A stretch of DNA of 64,000 bases, taken from contig JAAVYN010000013.1 in assembly GCA_022791155.1 (NCBI GenBank), forward strand, positions 62,001 to 126,000. The letters run 5' to 3'. A model generated the notes under the pieces. It was not told the DNA's origin. It saw only the letters and a list, made by a program, of their open reading frames with translations, and did not search any database. Below are positions 8,472 through 17,957 of the stretch, piece after piece. How positions within the stretch are numbered: the first letter of the stretch is position 1; each line of letters opens with the position of its first letter. Source of the DNA: Bacillota bacterium (GTDB lineage: Bacteria > Bacillota > Clostridia > Lachnospirales > Anaerotignaceae). Made by a program: the position numbers and the translations under genes.

Positions 8472-9758
8472 ATGACAATACACGTTGTCAAAGCGGGTGA
8501 AACGCTTTTTTCAATTGGCCGGGAATATAACATGAGTGCGACATACATTCAAAATATAAATCAATTGCCAAACCCCAACAATCTTGTTGTGGGTCAGGCT
8601 ATAATAATAGCCAAACCGGCTGTTTCATATGTTGCCAAAAGCGGTGATGATTTGTGGGGAATATCACAAAGATATGGTGTTTCGCTCACTGTCATTTTGA
8701 GAAACAATCCTTATTTGCTCACGAGAGTTCTTGTTCCTGGAGATGTTGTGGTGATAGAATTTGAAGATGTTCATTTGGGAGCGGCCAAGGTGAATGGCTA
8801 TGTATATGACACTGTCAATGTGACATATTTGAAAAGCGTTCTTCCATATCTGACATATATTTCGGTTTTCACATATGGAATCAGAAGAGATGGAACACTT
8901 ATAGAAGCCAATGACGAAGAAATCATTTCTTTGGCACGTCTTTCAGGGGTTGCGCCACTTCTTCACTTGTCAACACTTGATGAAAGCGGCGTGTTTTCAA
9001 CAGCGCTGGCGGGAACAATTTTGAACAGCTCAGCTTTGCAGGATATTGTGATTGAAAATATATTAACCATATTAGAGAAAAAGAAATATTATGGGCTTGA
9101 TATAGACTTTGAATATATCCCGGTTTCTGACAGGCAAAATTACGTAAACTTTATTTCAAAGCTGACAACAAGGCTGAACGCCAGGGGATATATTGTTATA
9201 GCTGCATTGGCGCCAAAGGTCAGTGCAAATCAGCCGGGAACGCTCTATGAAGGGCATGACTATTTTGGCATTGGGGCAGCAGCCAACTATGCATTCATTA
9301 TGACATATGAATGGGGGTATACATATGGCCCTCCAATGGCTGTGGCGCCTTTGAACAAGGTTAAGGAAGTTTTGGACTATGCTGTGACCGAAATACCAGC
9401 CGATCAGGTGCTTATGGGCGTTCCGACATATGGCTATCTTTGGACATTGCCATTTGTGAGGGGACAGTCAAGAGCTGTGTCTCTTTCGAACATATTGGCT
9501 GTTGAAATTGCCGCTGAAAATGGCGTTGAAATTAAATATGATGAGAAAGCACAATCGCCTTTCTACAATTTCACTGATGTGAACGGAACATTGTGTGAAG
9601 TTTGGTTTGAAGACGCAAGAAGTGTTGAGGCCAAGCTGAGGCTTATAAACGAATATGGCCTTGCCGGGGCGGGATATTGGAACATGGATAGGCCGTTTCC
9701 TCAAAATTTGATGATGTTAAACCTTCTTTATGAAATAATACAAGAGACTATTGCCTAA
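8472..9758 (+). CDS. LysM / glycoside hydrolase 18 protein, SleL (YaaH)-like
   Basis: A 428-residue putative N-acetylglucosaminidase acting on spore cortex or wall glycan. Two N-terminal LysM repeats (residues about 2-46, IHVVKAGETLFSIGREY, and about 50-95, YVAKSGDDLWGISQRYG) bind glycan. The GH18 barrel follows (about 105-425), with the catalytic DxDxE in YGLDIDFEYI, Glu at about 214, and conserved strands LAPKVSANQPG and MTYEWGYTYGPP. There is no signal peptide, as in Bacillus SleL, which is packed into the coat during sporulation. Start at ATG 8472 after AGGAGGTG. It has no terminator before the next gene. Spore germination is the likely role; a vegetative wall hydrolase is the alternative. 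Confidence 0.9.
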   Translation: MTIHVVKAGETLFSIGREYNMSATYIQNINQLPNPNNLVVGQAIIIAKPAVSYVAKSGDDLWGISQRYGVSLTVILRNNPYLLTRVLVPGDVVVIEFEDVHLGAAKVNGYVYDTVNVTYLKSVLPYLTYISVFTYGIRRDGTLIEANDEEIISLARLSGVAPLLHLSTLDESGVFSTALAGTILNSSALQDIVIENILTILEKKKYYGLDIDFEYIPVSDRQNYVNFISKLTTRLNARGYIVIAALAPKVSANQPGTLYEGHDYFGIGAAANYAFIMTYEWGYTYGPPMAVAPLNKVKEVLDYAVTEIPADQVLMGVPTYGYLWTLPFVRGQSRAVSLSNILAVEIAAENGVEIKYDEKAQSPFYNFTDVNGTLCEVWFEDARSVEAKLRLINEYGLAGAGYWNMDRPFPQNLMMLNLLYEIIQETIA

Positions 9759-9847
9759 AATATTGAAAAATGTTAAATTATGTTTATATAATTGAAACTT
9801 GAAATTTTGGCCGCTAATTTGCACTGTGTTTGAAAGGAGCTGTTCTT

Positions 9848-10588
9848 ATGAACTTAAAGGGCAAAACAGTTCTAGTGACGGGCTCGTCTCGTGGAATAGG
9901 CAAGGCAATTGCATTTGCTTTTGCAAAGGAAGGTTGTAACATTGTGCTTAATGCCTCAACAAGTTCTGATGAACTTCTTAAAGCTCAGGAGGAACTTAAG
10001 GCAATGGGGAGCTATTCATATTCATATCTTGCCGATGTGTCTGACTATGAAAGCTGCAGGGAAATGTTTTCGAACATAACAAATGTTTATGGCAATGTTG
10101 ATGTGCTTGTCAACAATGCAGGGATAGCACATATAGGGCTTTTCACAGAAATGGTTCCAAAGCAGTGGGACAACATAATCAACACAAACATTAAATCATG
10201 CATAAACTGCACACATTTGGCGCTGCCCAAAATGATTAGCCGCAAAAGTGGCACAATTGTGAACATTTCATCAATTTGGGGCGACAGGGGTGCGTCGTGT
10301 GAGGCGGTCTATTCTGCCACGAAGGGCGCTGTGAATTCGTTCACAAAGGCAATTGCCAAGGAAGTTGGCCCAAGCGGAATACGTGTCAATGCCATTTCTG
10401 CCGGCGTGATCGACACAAAAATGAATGATTGTCTTAATCAGGAGGAAAAAGAGATTCTCACAAATGAAATATCGCTCATGCGTTTTGGAAAGGCCGAGGA
10501 AATAGGCGAGCTTGCTGTGTTTTTGGCAAGTGAAAAAGCCTCGTTTATCACGGGGCAGGTTATAACAATTGATGGCTGCATGATTTGA
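9848..10588 (+). CDS. short-chain dehydrogenase/reductase, FabG-like
   Basis: A 246-residue NAD(P)-dependent Rossmann-fold reductase. Cofactor motif TGSSRGIG (residues about 12-19), NNAG near 85, catalytic Ser in NISSIWG near 138 and the YSATK Tyr-Lys pair near 151-155 are all intact, and the C-terminus GQVITIDGCMI is typical. The likely reaction is reduction of 3-oxoacyl-ACP or another ketone; the gene sits away from fab genes (the plsX-acpP cluster is 36 kb off and has no fabG), so the substrate is open. ATG 9848 follows AAAGGAG with 9-bp spacing; a Met six codons upstream lacks a site. Confidence 0.88.
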   Translation: MNLKGKTVLVTGSSRGIGKAIAFAFAKEGCNIVLNASTSSDELLKAQEELKAMGSYSYSYLADVSDYESCREMFSNITNVYGNVDVLVNNAGIAHIGLFTEMVPKQWDNIINTNIKSCINCTHLALPKMISRKSGTIVNISSIWGDRGASCEAVYSATKGAVNSFTKAIAKEVGPSGIRVNAISAGVIDTKMNDCLNQEEKEILTNEISLMRFGKAEEIGELAVFLASEKASFITGQVITIDGCMI

Positions 10589-10603
10589 TTGTTTTGGCCA
10601 ATC

Positions 10604-10643
10604 AAAACGGCGGCAACGCTGTGGTTGCAATTGCCGCTGTTTT
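10604..10643. terminator. bidirectional terminator between SDR gene and aspS
   Basis: Thirteen-pair stem AAAACGGCGGCAA (10604-10616) with TTGCCGCTGTTTT (10631-10643), one G-U pair. Confidence 0.8.
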
Positions 10644-10692
10644 GAGCTGTTTAGTGATTATTCATATATTTGAAATATGGATAATTATATTT

Positions 10693-12492
10693 TCATTTTT
10701 GATTTTCGTCACTTTCATTTATGCTTATTCCAAGCTCATCCAACTGTTTTTTGTCGACAACGTTTGGAGCGTCTGTGAGAGGGCATGAAGCATCTTTGAC
10801 TTTGGGGAATGCCATAACGTCTCTTATGCTTGAGGCGCCTGACATGAGCATTATTATTCTGTCAAGGCCAAAGGCGAGGCCGCCGTGTGGCGGAACACCA
10901 TATTTGAATGCGTCAAGAAGAAAGCTGAAACGGCTGTAGGCTTCTTCATCAGAAAAGCCCAAAAGCTCAAACATTTTTTTCTGAATGTCGTTTCTGTGTA
11001 TACGTATGCTTCCGCCGCCAAGCTCAACGCCGTTGAGAACCATGTCATATGCTTTTGCGCGGACTTTCCCTGGGTCTTTTTCTATGAGCTCCAAGTCTTC
11101 GTCCATTGGGGCTGTGAATGGATGATGAACAGCCACAAAACGGTTTTCATCGTCATCCCATTCCAACATTGGAAATTCTGTTATCCAAAGGAAGTTATAA
11201 TCATCTGGCTTTGTGAGTTCAAGCCTTCTTGCCATTTCAACGCGAAGCGCGCCAAGGGCATCAAAAACAACTTTGTCGCTGTCAGCACAAATTAATATCA
11301 AGTCTCCTGGGTTTCCGTTCATTGCTGAAACAATTTCAGACATTTTTTCGTCACTGAAGAATTTTGATATTTGGCTTTTCAGGGAACCATCATCATTTAT
11401 GGCAATCCATGCCAAGCCTTTTGCTTTATATGTTTTTACAAATTCAACAAGGCTGTCGATCTGCTTGCGTGGAAAATGGCCACAGCCTTCTGCATTTATG
11501 GCACGCACACTTCCGCCGTTTTCCAAAGCGTTTTTGAAAACAACAAAGTCACAGCCTTTCACAATTTCTGAAATGTTTTTGAGCTCCATTCCAAAACGCA
11601 AATCAGGCTTGTCAGAGCCAAAACGCTCCATGCCTTCGGCATATGTCATTCTTTTGAATGGAATGGGAATGTCAACGTCAAGGGCGTCTTTGAACACTTT
11701 TTGGATCAGCCTTTCGTTGACATCGATTATGTCATCAACATCAACAAACGAAAGCTCCATGTCGATCTGTGTGAATTCAGGCTGACGGTCTGCCCTTAGA
11801 TCTTCATCCCGGAAGCATTTGGCAATTTGATAATATTTGTCCATTCCGCTGACCATGAGCAACTGTTTGAAAAGCTGTGGACTTTGAGGAAGGGCATAGA
11901 AATTTCCTGGGTGAACTCGGCTTGGAACGAGATAGTCCCTTGCGCCTTCAGGAGTGCTTTTTGTGAGGATTGGCGTTTCAATTTCCAAAAAATCCTCGTT
12001 GTTGAGAAATTCTCTGACAATTTGAACAACTTTGTGACGAAGCTTTATATTTCTTAAAATGTCAGGTCTTCTTAAATCAATATATCTATATTTGAGTCTA
12101 AGATCGTCTTTTGTTTGGCTGTTTTCTTCAATAGGGAAAGGCGGCGTTTCAGACTCGGACAAAATCCTTAATTCTTTGGCGATTATTTCAATTTTTCCTG
12201 TCTTCATTGAAGGATTTATGTTTTCTTCAGTTCTTGCAGCAACAATGCCTTTGACAGCAACAACAAACTCGCTTCTTATTGTTTCGGCTTTAGAAAAAAG
12301 CTCGCTTTCAGCAGTTTGATCCACAACTGCCTGTATGATTCCGGTTTTGTCTCTAAGCGCTATAAATATGAGCTGTCCGAGGTCGCGCCTTCTTTGAACC
12401 CAGCCCATAACGGTTACGGTCTGTCCTATGTGGTTTTCATTTACATCACAGCACATATGGCTTCTTTTTAAGCCGGCCATTGATTCTCCCAT
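10693..12492 (-). CDS. aspS: aspartyl-tRNA synthetase
   Basis: A 599-residue class II synthetase that charges tRNA-Asp (or tRNA-Asp/Asn if non-discriminating). N-terminal OB-fold anticodon-binding domain (about 1-105, with GWVQRRRDLGQLIFIALRD), class II motif 2 FRDEDLRADRQPEFTQID, the bacterial GAD insertion (about 290-420, beginning near GSDKPDLRFG), and motif 3 GLAFGLDRIIMLM. Length is the bacterial norm. Start taken as ATG 12492 with AAGGAGA nine bases upstream; ATG 12480, with GGGAG five bases upstream, is an alternative. The open frame extends 64 codons further without support. The gene is alone, although hisS often precedes it in Firmicutes. Confidence 0.96.
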   Translation of the reverse strand: MGESMAGLKRSHMCCDVNENHIGQTVTVMGWVQRRRDLGQLIFIALRDKTGIIQAVVDQTAESELFSKAETIRSEFVVAVKGIVAARTEENINPSMKTGKIEIIAKELRILSESETPPFPIEENSQTKDDLRLKYRYIDLRRPDILRNIKLRHKVVQIVREFLNNEDFLEIETPILTKSTPEGARDYLVPSRVHPGNFYALPQSPQLFKQLLMVSGMDKYYQIAKCFRDEDLRADRQPEFTQIDMELSFVDVDDIIDVNERLIQKVFKDALDVDIPIPFKRMTYAEGMERFGSDKPDLRFGMELKNISEIVKGCDFVVFKNALENGGSVRAINAEGCGHFPRKQIDSLVEFVKTYKAKGLAWIAINDDGSLKSQISKFFSDEKMSEIVSAMNGNPGDLILICADSDKVVFDALGALRVEMARRLELTKPDDYNFLWITEFPMLEWDDDENRFVAVHHPFTAPMDEDLELIEKDPGKVRAKAYDMVLNGVELGGGSIRIHRNDIQKKMFELLGFSDEEAYSRFSFLLDAFKYGVPPHGGLAFGLDRIIMLMSGASSIRDVMAFPKVKDASCPLTDAPNVVDKKQLDELGISINESDENQK

Positions 12493-12601
12493 TGTATAAA
12501 GTCTCCTTACATTTTGTATATTTTTGAGCCACATTCGGTTGATAAAGGCATATATAGGAAAATTCCACTGTGAAATGTGTATGCCCTTGTCAGCTATCCA
12601 T

Positions 12602-12630
12602 ATAGTATCAGAAAAAATATAAAACTTCAA
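12602..12630 (-). promoter_or_regulatory. probable aspS promoter
   Basis: TTGAAG (complement of 12625-12630) and TACTAT (complement of 12602-12607), 17-bp spacer. The leader of about 100 nt carries an imperfect hairpin (AAGGGCATA with TATGCCTTT) but no T-box consensus was seen. Confidence 0.45.
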
Positions 12631-12640
12631 TATTATAAAC

Positions 12641-12676
12641 CAAAAAATCGGAAGACGCCGGAATGTTCCGACGCCT
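12641..12676 (-). terminator. terminator of the RND / coiled-coil operon
   Basis: On the minus strand GGCGTCGGAA pairs with TTCCGGCGTC (plus 12666-12675 and 12654-12663, two G-U pairs) and runs into TTTTTT (plus 12642-12647). Confidence 0.78.
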
Positions 12677-12693
12677 TTGAACAAAGTTTAATT

Positions 12694-14829
12694 CTATTTT
12701 GAGAAAATGGATTTTATTTTTGAGAATATTTGTTTGAATATGTTTCCTATCCTTGTGAGAAAATTTCCTTCAGCATGAAAATCCTCGTCAACATTGACAG
12801 CTTCATCATCGTCATCAACAGTGATTTCTTCTGTTCTCAAAACGATTTGCACACTTTGTGGGGCAGGGTTGAGCGCCGATGTGAATGAAACTGGTTCAAG
12901 CGTTTCATCCATATTGAGGAACCCCATTTTGTCGCCGCTATATTCATCCCATTCATCATCTATGGTGTTTTTTATTGTGTCTTTGGCATTGCGTATTGTG
13001 TCGGTTTGGGCAAGGCCGTCAATTGATGATGACAATGCACTTATTGTTCCGCTCAAAAGTGAAGCTGTTCCGGCATCAAGGCTGTCACTGCTTTGGCGTG
13101 CCACGGCATTTGCTGTTGAGAGAAACTCTTGTGTGCTGTCTATGCCCTCTATGGCGCTTTCAACAAAGCTTTTGGCGTCAGAGGCTGTTTGTTCGGCTCC
13201 AGCTTCATGTTCATTGAGCACATCAGTCAATGAGGAACTGTCATCGATCAATGCTTCGGCAAGTGACAGCGAGTTGTTCAGGCTTTCCAAAAGTGCATTT
13301 GAATCCTCTGCAATGTTTGTGACGTCATCGCTGTGTGTTTCAATTGAGTTCATGTATGTGTCCAAAAGGCTCAAAGAAGCATTGAGGTCATCAACAAGAA
13401 CTTGGGCGCTTGAAGACAGTTCGCCGAGATATGAAAGTGTGTCGCCGGTTTCTGACGTGAGCGCGCTTCCGGCGGCGCTCAAAGAATTCAGTGTGCTGTT
13501 GACCTCTGAAATTTTGCTGTTGACCATGGCTATCATCATATCAGTTTTTGGATCAAGCCCTCCTGTGTCGGCCATTGGAGAAAGGCCGCTTATTGAAGGC
13601 ATTGAGCTCATTGAGCCGCCAAGGGACAAGCTTAAATCGGCAAGAACACCGCTCAAAATTTCCAAATCTTTTTTTGTCTGTTCTGTCAAGCTTTGTCTTA
13701 ACTCAGAGTTTTCATCCATTTCAAGAACCATTGTTTTGAGGCCCTCTATATCAGTTCTGATGTTTTCGATTGATGTTTTTGCGTCAGAAATTATAGGCTT
13801 GAAATCATTGGCCGTGTTTGTCATTTGATTGAGGCTTGAATTTGTGTCAATCAACAGTTTTTTTGTGTTTTCCAAATGTTCTGTGAATGGCTTTGAGGCT
13901 TCAGAGATTTTTTTGAGGCTTTCTATTGCTGTGTCAGCCTCGTCAAGCAAATTGTCTTTTTCACTGCTCATTATGGCTCTTGCGTTGTCAAGCTCTCTGA
14001 GGCCGCGGGAAGTTTCGTCAAGGCCGCTTTTGAGGCCGTTCATTGTGTCAAGGAGTATGTCAAGGCTGTCGTTCATGGCGTCAGCAGAATCCTCAATTTT
14101 TTCTTTGCTTTCTCTCAGCTTGCGTATATCCTCAATTTGGGAAAGCTTTCCGGGAACCATCATCATCATCAGCCCATTGAACGAGAAGTCGTTAGAGCCG
14201 ATTTTGAGTGTGAAATGCTGTTCTTCCGAGGGCATAACCATAAACACAACAGCCTTTATGTTGCCAAGGGTTTGAATTTGAGCGCCTTCGGCTTCGACAC
14301 TGAGGTTTTCATCCATGTTGACAGTTGCAGCTATTTGAAGAATCATGTTGTTTTTGAAATATTCACTTGTTTTTTCGTTTGGAACGGCATCAATGCTTAT
14401 TTCAACAAGTCCTTTTTCTCCCGCAAGCTCATCGGCATTTTTTTCAACGCCATTCAGCTTGTATGAAACGTCTATATTCCATGGAAGCTCTACAGCATCG
14501 TTTTTCATTTTTCCTTCGAAATAGAACCGATTGTCCATGGCTTCATCAAACTTGAATGTGACCTTTCCTTCGTCAATTTCAGGAACTGCATAGTTGCTCA
14601 TGTTGATGACTTCATCATAAATTCCATAATCGGAAATTGTGTCCGAGTTTGAAGGAGTGTATCCTTTGACAATGCTCATGCTGTCTGTTTCGCCATAAAA
14701 ATTTAGATTCACATAAAGAGTTTCGTCAATTTGAAGCGAGGCAGGAGCGCCATGGACAATTTTTGCGGCTGAGGAAGTCAGCAAAATGCATGATAACAAC
14801 AAAGCGGTTATTTTTTTATATGTTCTCAT
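12694..14829 (-). CDS. secreted coiled-coil protein, partner of MMPL/RND exporter
   Basis: A 711-residue exported protein without a recognised family name. It has a signal peptide (about 1-28, KITALLLSCILLTSSAAKIVHG), a beta-rich domain (about 30-235), then a very long helical region rich in Ser, Leu, Asn, Asp (about 240-640) with heptad-like spacing, similar in style to the extracytoplasmic helices of YhgE/Pip proteins. The end (about 690-711) is an amphipathic Phe/Ile/Lys helix that may touch the membrane. The coding sequence starts 14 bp inside the 3' end of the exporter gene, so the two are translationally coupled and probably form one complex that reaches through the wall. No enzymatic motif was found. 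Confidence 0.8.
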   Translation of the reverse strand: MRTYKKITALLLSCILLTSSAAKIVHGAPASLQIDETLYVNLNFYGETDSMSIVKGYTPSNSDTISDYGIYDEVINMSNYAVPEIDEGKVTFKFDEAMDNRFYFEGKMKNDAVELPWNIDVSYKLNGVEKNADELAGEKGLVEISIDAVPNEKTSEYFKNNMILQIAATVNMDENLSVEAEGAQIQTLGNIKAVVFMVMPSEEQHFTLKIGSNDFSFNGLMMMMVPGKLSQIEDIRKLRESKEKIEDSADAMNDSLDILLDTMNGLKSGLDETSRGLRELDNARAIMSSEKDNLLDEADTAIESLKKISEASKPFTEHLENTKKLLIDTNSSLNQMTNTANDFKPIISDAKTSIENIRTDIEGLKTMVLEMDENSELRQSLTEQTKKDLEILSGVLADLSLSLGGSMSSMPSISGLSPMADTGGLDPKTDMMIAMVNSKISEVNSTLNSLSAAGSALTSETGDTLSYLGELSSSAQVLVDDLNASLSLLDTYMNSIETHSDDVTNIAEDSNALLESLNNSLSLAEALIDDSSSLTDVLNEHEAGAEQTASDAKSFVESAIEGIDSTQEFLSTANAVARQSSDSLDAGTASLLSGTISALSSSIDGLAQTDTIRNAKDTIKNTIDDEWDEYSGDKMGFLNMDETLEPVSFTSALNPAPQSVQIVLRTEEITVDDDDEAVNVDEDFHAEGNFLTRIGNIFKQIFSKIKSIFSK

Positions 14830-16972
14830 TTAATGTTTCCTCCTTGCTTGGCATAGGGATTTTCTTTTTATGTTTTAGAATTCTTGATTTTTTGCTTGAT
14901 TTGCCGGACTTTCTGTCAATGCCTTTTTTGACAGCTTTGTCAAAGACAATCAGCAAAGCCGGAAGAAGCGAGAGAACCATTATAACACTCAATATGGCGC
15001 CGCGCCCAACAAGACGCCCTATTTGAGAAACTCCGCGCACACTGGAGGAGAAAAACAGCCCATATCCAACAACAGTCAGTATGGCGCCAGAAGTTATAAC
15101 TGAAACGGCGCTTCTTGAAACAGCGGCTTTTCCGGCATCAGCTTTGTCCATGTCTTTTCGCGCATTTATATAGTTGTTGGTGACAAGAATTGAATAATCT
15201 ATCGTGGCTCCAAGCTGAAGACAACTCACAATTATGTAGCCCATATATGGCATGGTGCTTCCTATGACATATGGTATTGTCATGTTGAGGTATATTGCCA
15301 CTTCTATTGGTATTATAACCAAAACAGGCATGAGAGCCGAGCCGAATGTGAGCATAACAACTATGGCAACTCCCAAAAGAGAAATCAGGCTCACCCGGGC
15401 ATAGTCGGTTGTTAAAATGTCTTTGATGTCCATTGTGCTTGAAGTCATTCCCAAGGCATAGCCGTCTTCATAGTAACTTTCTATAACATTTTGAACTTTT
15501 GTTATGCAGTCAAATGCATATTCACTTTCCTGAGTTGTGTTAAGTGAAATCAAAATTCTTGAATAATTCTCTGTGTGAAGCTGTTCAACAATGTCTTTTG
15601 GAAGAAAATCAACAGGAATTCCTTCTGGAAGAGCACTGCCAAGGGATATGGCGAAGTTCACAAAATTCAGATCGTTGAGTTCTTCTGTGAGCTTTCTTTC
15701 ATCAACGATTGATGTGTTTGGAATGAGCCCAATGGCCATGTTGCTTTTGCCAAAAACATCATCAATGAGACGGCTGTCTTCATAATATAGCGTTCCCGGC
15801 CCTGCGCCAATTGCTTCATCGCCATATTGAAATGCATTCATATTTTGGCCAAAATAGCACGGGACAGCAAGCAAAATTGCGGCCACAAGAACATATTTTC
15901 TTATCTTATATGTAATTTTGCCTATGCCTTTTGCTGAAGGAATGAAAGGCTTGTGTTCATACTTCTGCACGCGTTTATAGTTTCTTAATATTAAAGCGGG
16001 CATAAGAAAAAGGACTGTGGCAAGGCTTATTATTATGCCTTTTGCCAAAACAAAGCCAATGTCTTTTCCAATTGAAAACTCCATGAGCGCCAAAACCACA
16101 AATCCAACAATTGTTGTGGCGCCACTGGCAAGAACTGAAGAAACTGATGCTGAAAGTGCTTTTTTCATGGCCTCTTTTTCTTCAATGCCTTTGCTTCTGA
16201 AAAATGTGAAATTGTCCAAAAGAAATATTGAATAATCCATTGAAACAGCCAGCTGAAGGATTGCTGCTGTGCTGAATGTGAAAAATGATATTGTTCCAAA
16301 TATTATATTGCTGCCCATGTTTATTATTATGGCAATGACCATAACTGAAACAAACAAAACGGGTTCGAACCACGAGGTTGTTGTCAGTGTGAGTATCAAA
16401 AATATGATTGCAAGGGAAATTGCAATTGCAATTGTGATCTCATGGGTTATGCTGGCCTGCATTGATTTTTTGCTCACGGCTGAACCTGTGAAGTGGCCTT
16501 TTTCACCAACTATTTCATATATCTCATCAAGTGCCGCGTGCGTTTCTTTGTCAGACTCGCCGCCTTTGAATATAACTTCCATGACGGCATTGCCATCTTT
16601 ATAGAAGCTGTCGATGCTGTTGAAATTGATGAAATCATTTGACATATAAACATCAGTCATTGTGTCAGGGCCGATGACAAGTTCAACCTGATCCACAGCG
16701 GCGATTTTTTCGCGTATGTTTTTGGCTTCATAGAGCGATATGTCTTCAATCATAATTCGCGCAAGCCCGGGATAGCCAAATTCCTTTTCCATTATGTCAA
16801 GGGCTTGTTTTGACGGGGCGCTCAATGGAAGATATGTGCTCAGGTCATAATTGACGTTCACAAAAGGATATGAAATGGCGCTCAGCACAATTGCAACCAT
16901 GAATATTTTTTCTATTGCTTTGCTTTTTTCAACTATTAGATTTATTATTTTGTCAATATGCAGCTTATTCAT
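14816..16972 (-). CDS. MMPL-type RND superfamily exporter
   Basis: A 718-residue membrane transporter of the MMPL/hydrophobe-amphiphile RND class, expected to move lipids or amphiphilic compounds outward using proton flow. It has the two-fold layout: TM1 near residues 20-40, an external loop (about 45-190), five TM segments to about 370, then the repeat with TM7, a second loop and TM8-12. AVSMDYSIFLLDNF and QLGATIDYSILVTNN are the paired Asp-containing TM4/TM10 motifs that carry protons. ATG 16972 has GGAGGAG five bases before it; the longer frame begins with a TTG four codons earlier that lies inside the ribosome site. Control by the divergent TetR protein is likely. Confidence 0.92.
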   Translation of the reverse strand: MNKLHIDKIINLIVEKSKAIEKIFMVAIVLSAISYPFVNVNYDLSTYLPLSAPSKQALDIMEKEFGYPGLARIMIEDISLYEAKNIREKIAAVDQVELVIGPDTMTDVYMSNDFINFNSIDSFYKDGNAVMEVIFKGGESDKETHAALDEIYEIVGEKGHFTGSAVSKKSMQASITHEITIAIAISLAIIFLILTLTTTSWFEPVLFVSVMVIAIIINMGSNIIFGTISFFTFSTAAILQLAVSMDYSIFLLDNFTFFRSKGIEEKEAMKKALSASVSSVLASGATTIVGFVVLALMEFSIGKDIGFVLAKGIIISLATVLFLMPALILRNYKRVQKYEHKPFIPSAKGIGKITYKIRKYVLVAAILLAVPCYFGQNMNAFQYGDEAIGAGPGTLYYEDSRLIDDVFGKSNMAIGLIPNTSIVDERKLTEELNDLNFVNFAISLGSALPEGIPVDFLPKDIVEQLHTENYSRILISLNTTQESEYAFDCITKVQNVIESYYEDGYALGMTSSTMDIKDILTTDYARVSLISLLGVAIVVMLTFGSALMPVLVIIPIEVAIYLNMTIPYVIGSTMPYMGYIIVSCLQLGATIDYSILVTNNYINARKDMDKADAGKAAVSRSAVSVITSGAILTVVGYGLFFSSSVRGVSQIGRLVGRGAILSVIMVLSLLPALLIVFDKAVKKGIDRKSGKSSKKSRILKHKKKIPMPSKEETLNENI

Positions 16973-17006
16973 ATTCTCCTCCAATAATGAACAAAGAGTT
17001 GATTTT

Positions 17007-17023
17007 TAATACATTGTGTATTA
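17007..17023. promoter_or_regulatory. candidate TetR operator, 17-bp perfect dyad
   Basis: TAATACATTGTGTATTA is a perfect inverted repeat (7-bp arms, 3-bp centre). It overlaps the -10 and expected transcription start of the exporter promoter. Position and symmetry fit repression by the adjacent TetR-family product. Confidence 0.65.
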
Positions 17024-17048
17024 TAATACTAATGATGTTTATAATCAA
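17020..17048 (-). promoter_or_regulatory. promoter of the RND / coiled-coil operon
   Basis: TTGATT (complement of 17043-17048) and consensus TATAAT (complement of 17020-17025) with a 17-bp spacer. Confidence 0.68.
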
Positions 17049-17189
17049 TAGTCAGCTTTATACGATTTTATTCATTAATAAACAAAACTGAGAAAAAAGT
17101 TCAATATTTGGTTTGTTCACAATATTTTTTGCTAAAATTTTGAAATGGGCGGACATTTATTTTGTCATTAAATTAGAAAGGATGCTGAC

Positions 17190-17768
17190 ATGAACGGCTA
17201 TAAAGAAGACAGGCGCGTGAGAAGAACAAAAAAACTGCTTAAACAGGGTTTGAGCGAGCTTATGAAAGAAAAGGAATTCAAAGACATTTCTGTTAAAGAT
17301 GTCACAGAGAGAATGGATTTGAACCGGGGAACATTTTATCTCCATTATACAGACATTTATGACTTGCTGAACAAGATTGAAGAAGATGTGTTGAGCGATT
17401 TTCAGCATATGATAGACATTCACCGCTTTGACACAACAACAAAATCGATCATGCCAGTTATTGAGCCTCTTGTTGAGTATATTAATGAAAATGCTGATAT
17501 ATGCAGTGTTTTGCTTTTGAACAAGGCGGCAAGTGATTTTTCAATAAAAATAAAAAATCTTATAATATTGAACGGAAAATCGCTTTTGGAAAGAAACTTT
17601 GATGTTAAAACATCAGATGAAGTGCTTAACTACACATTGAATTATATAGCTTATGGAATTATAGGCATATTCAAAGAATGGATGAGCGACTTTGATTCAA
17701 TTGGGAAAAAAGATATTATAAAACTGTCCGACAACATAATATATGCCACACTGAAATCGCTTATATGA
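17190..17768 (+). CDS. TetR/AcrR family transcriptional regulator
   Basis: A 192-residue repressor-type regulator. The N-terminal helix-turn-helix (about 10-55) includes FKDISVKDVTERMDLNRGTF followed by YLHYTDIYDLLNKIE, typical of the TetR class with a TetR_C_7/YbiH-like C-terminal ligand domain. It is divergent from the RND operon across 217 bp that contain the dyad at 17007-17023. It most likely represses the exporter until an inducer binds the C-terminal domain; the inducer is unknown. Start at ATG 17190 after GAAAGGA. Confidence 0.92.
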   Translation: MNGYKEDRRVRRTKKLLKQGLSELMKEKEFKDISVKDVTERMDLNRGTFYLHYTDIYDLLNKIEEDVLSDFQHMIDIHRFDTTTKSIMPVIEPLVEYINENADICSVLLLNKAASDFSIKIKNLIILNGKSLLERNFDVKTSDEVLNYTLNYIAYGIIGIFKEWMSDFDSIGKKDIIKLSDNIIYATLKSLI

Positions 17769-17957
17769 AAAATGCGAATCTGTGAATAAACGTTTTCTGC
17801 TGCATGTTCGTGAGAACCAATGCAAATTTTGTTGTGTCTTTTCAAACATAAACTGGAACCATGAGAATGAAGACGATTCATTTCACTTTGACAATTCCAT
17901 TTAATGTTCATATCAAAAAATATTTAACTTCATTTCTTTTAAAAAGCAGTTAAAAAA

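Noticed and set aside
12493..12600. T-box riboswitch in the aspS leader
   Set aside because: No T-box consensus or specifier loop could be found, only an imperfect hairpin.
12794..13828. Long plus-strand frame of 344 codons opposite the coiled-coil gene
   Set aside because: Shadow of the Ser/Leu-rich minus-strand gene; the minus-strand reading has a signal peptide, ribosome site and coupling to the exporter gene.
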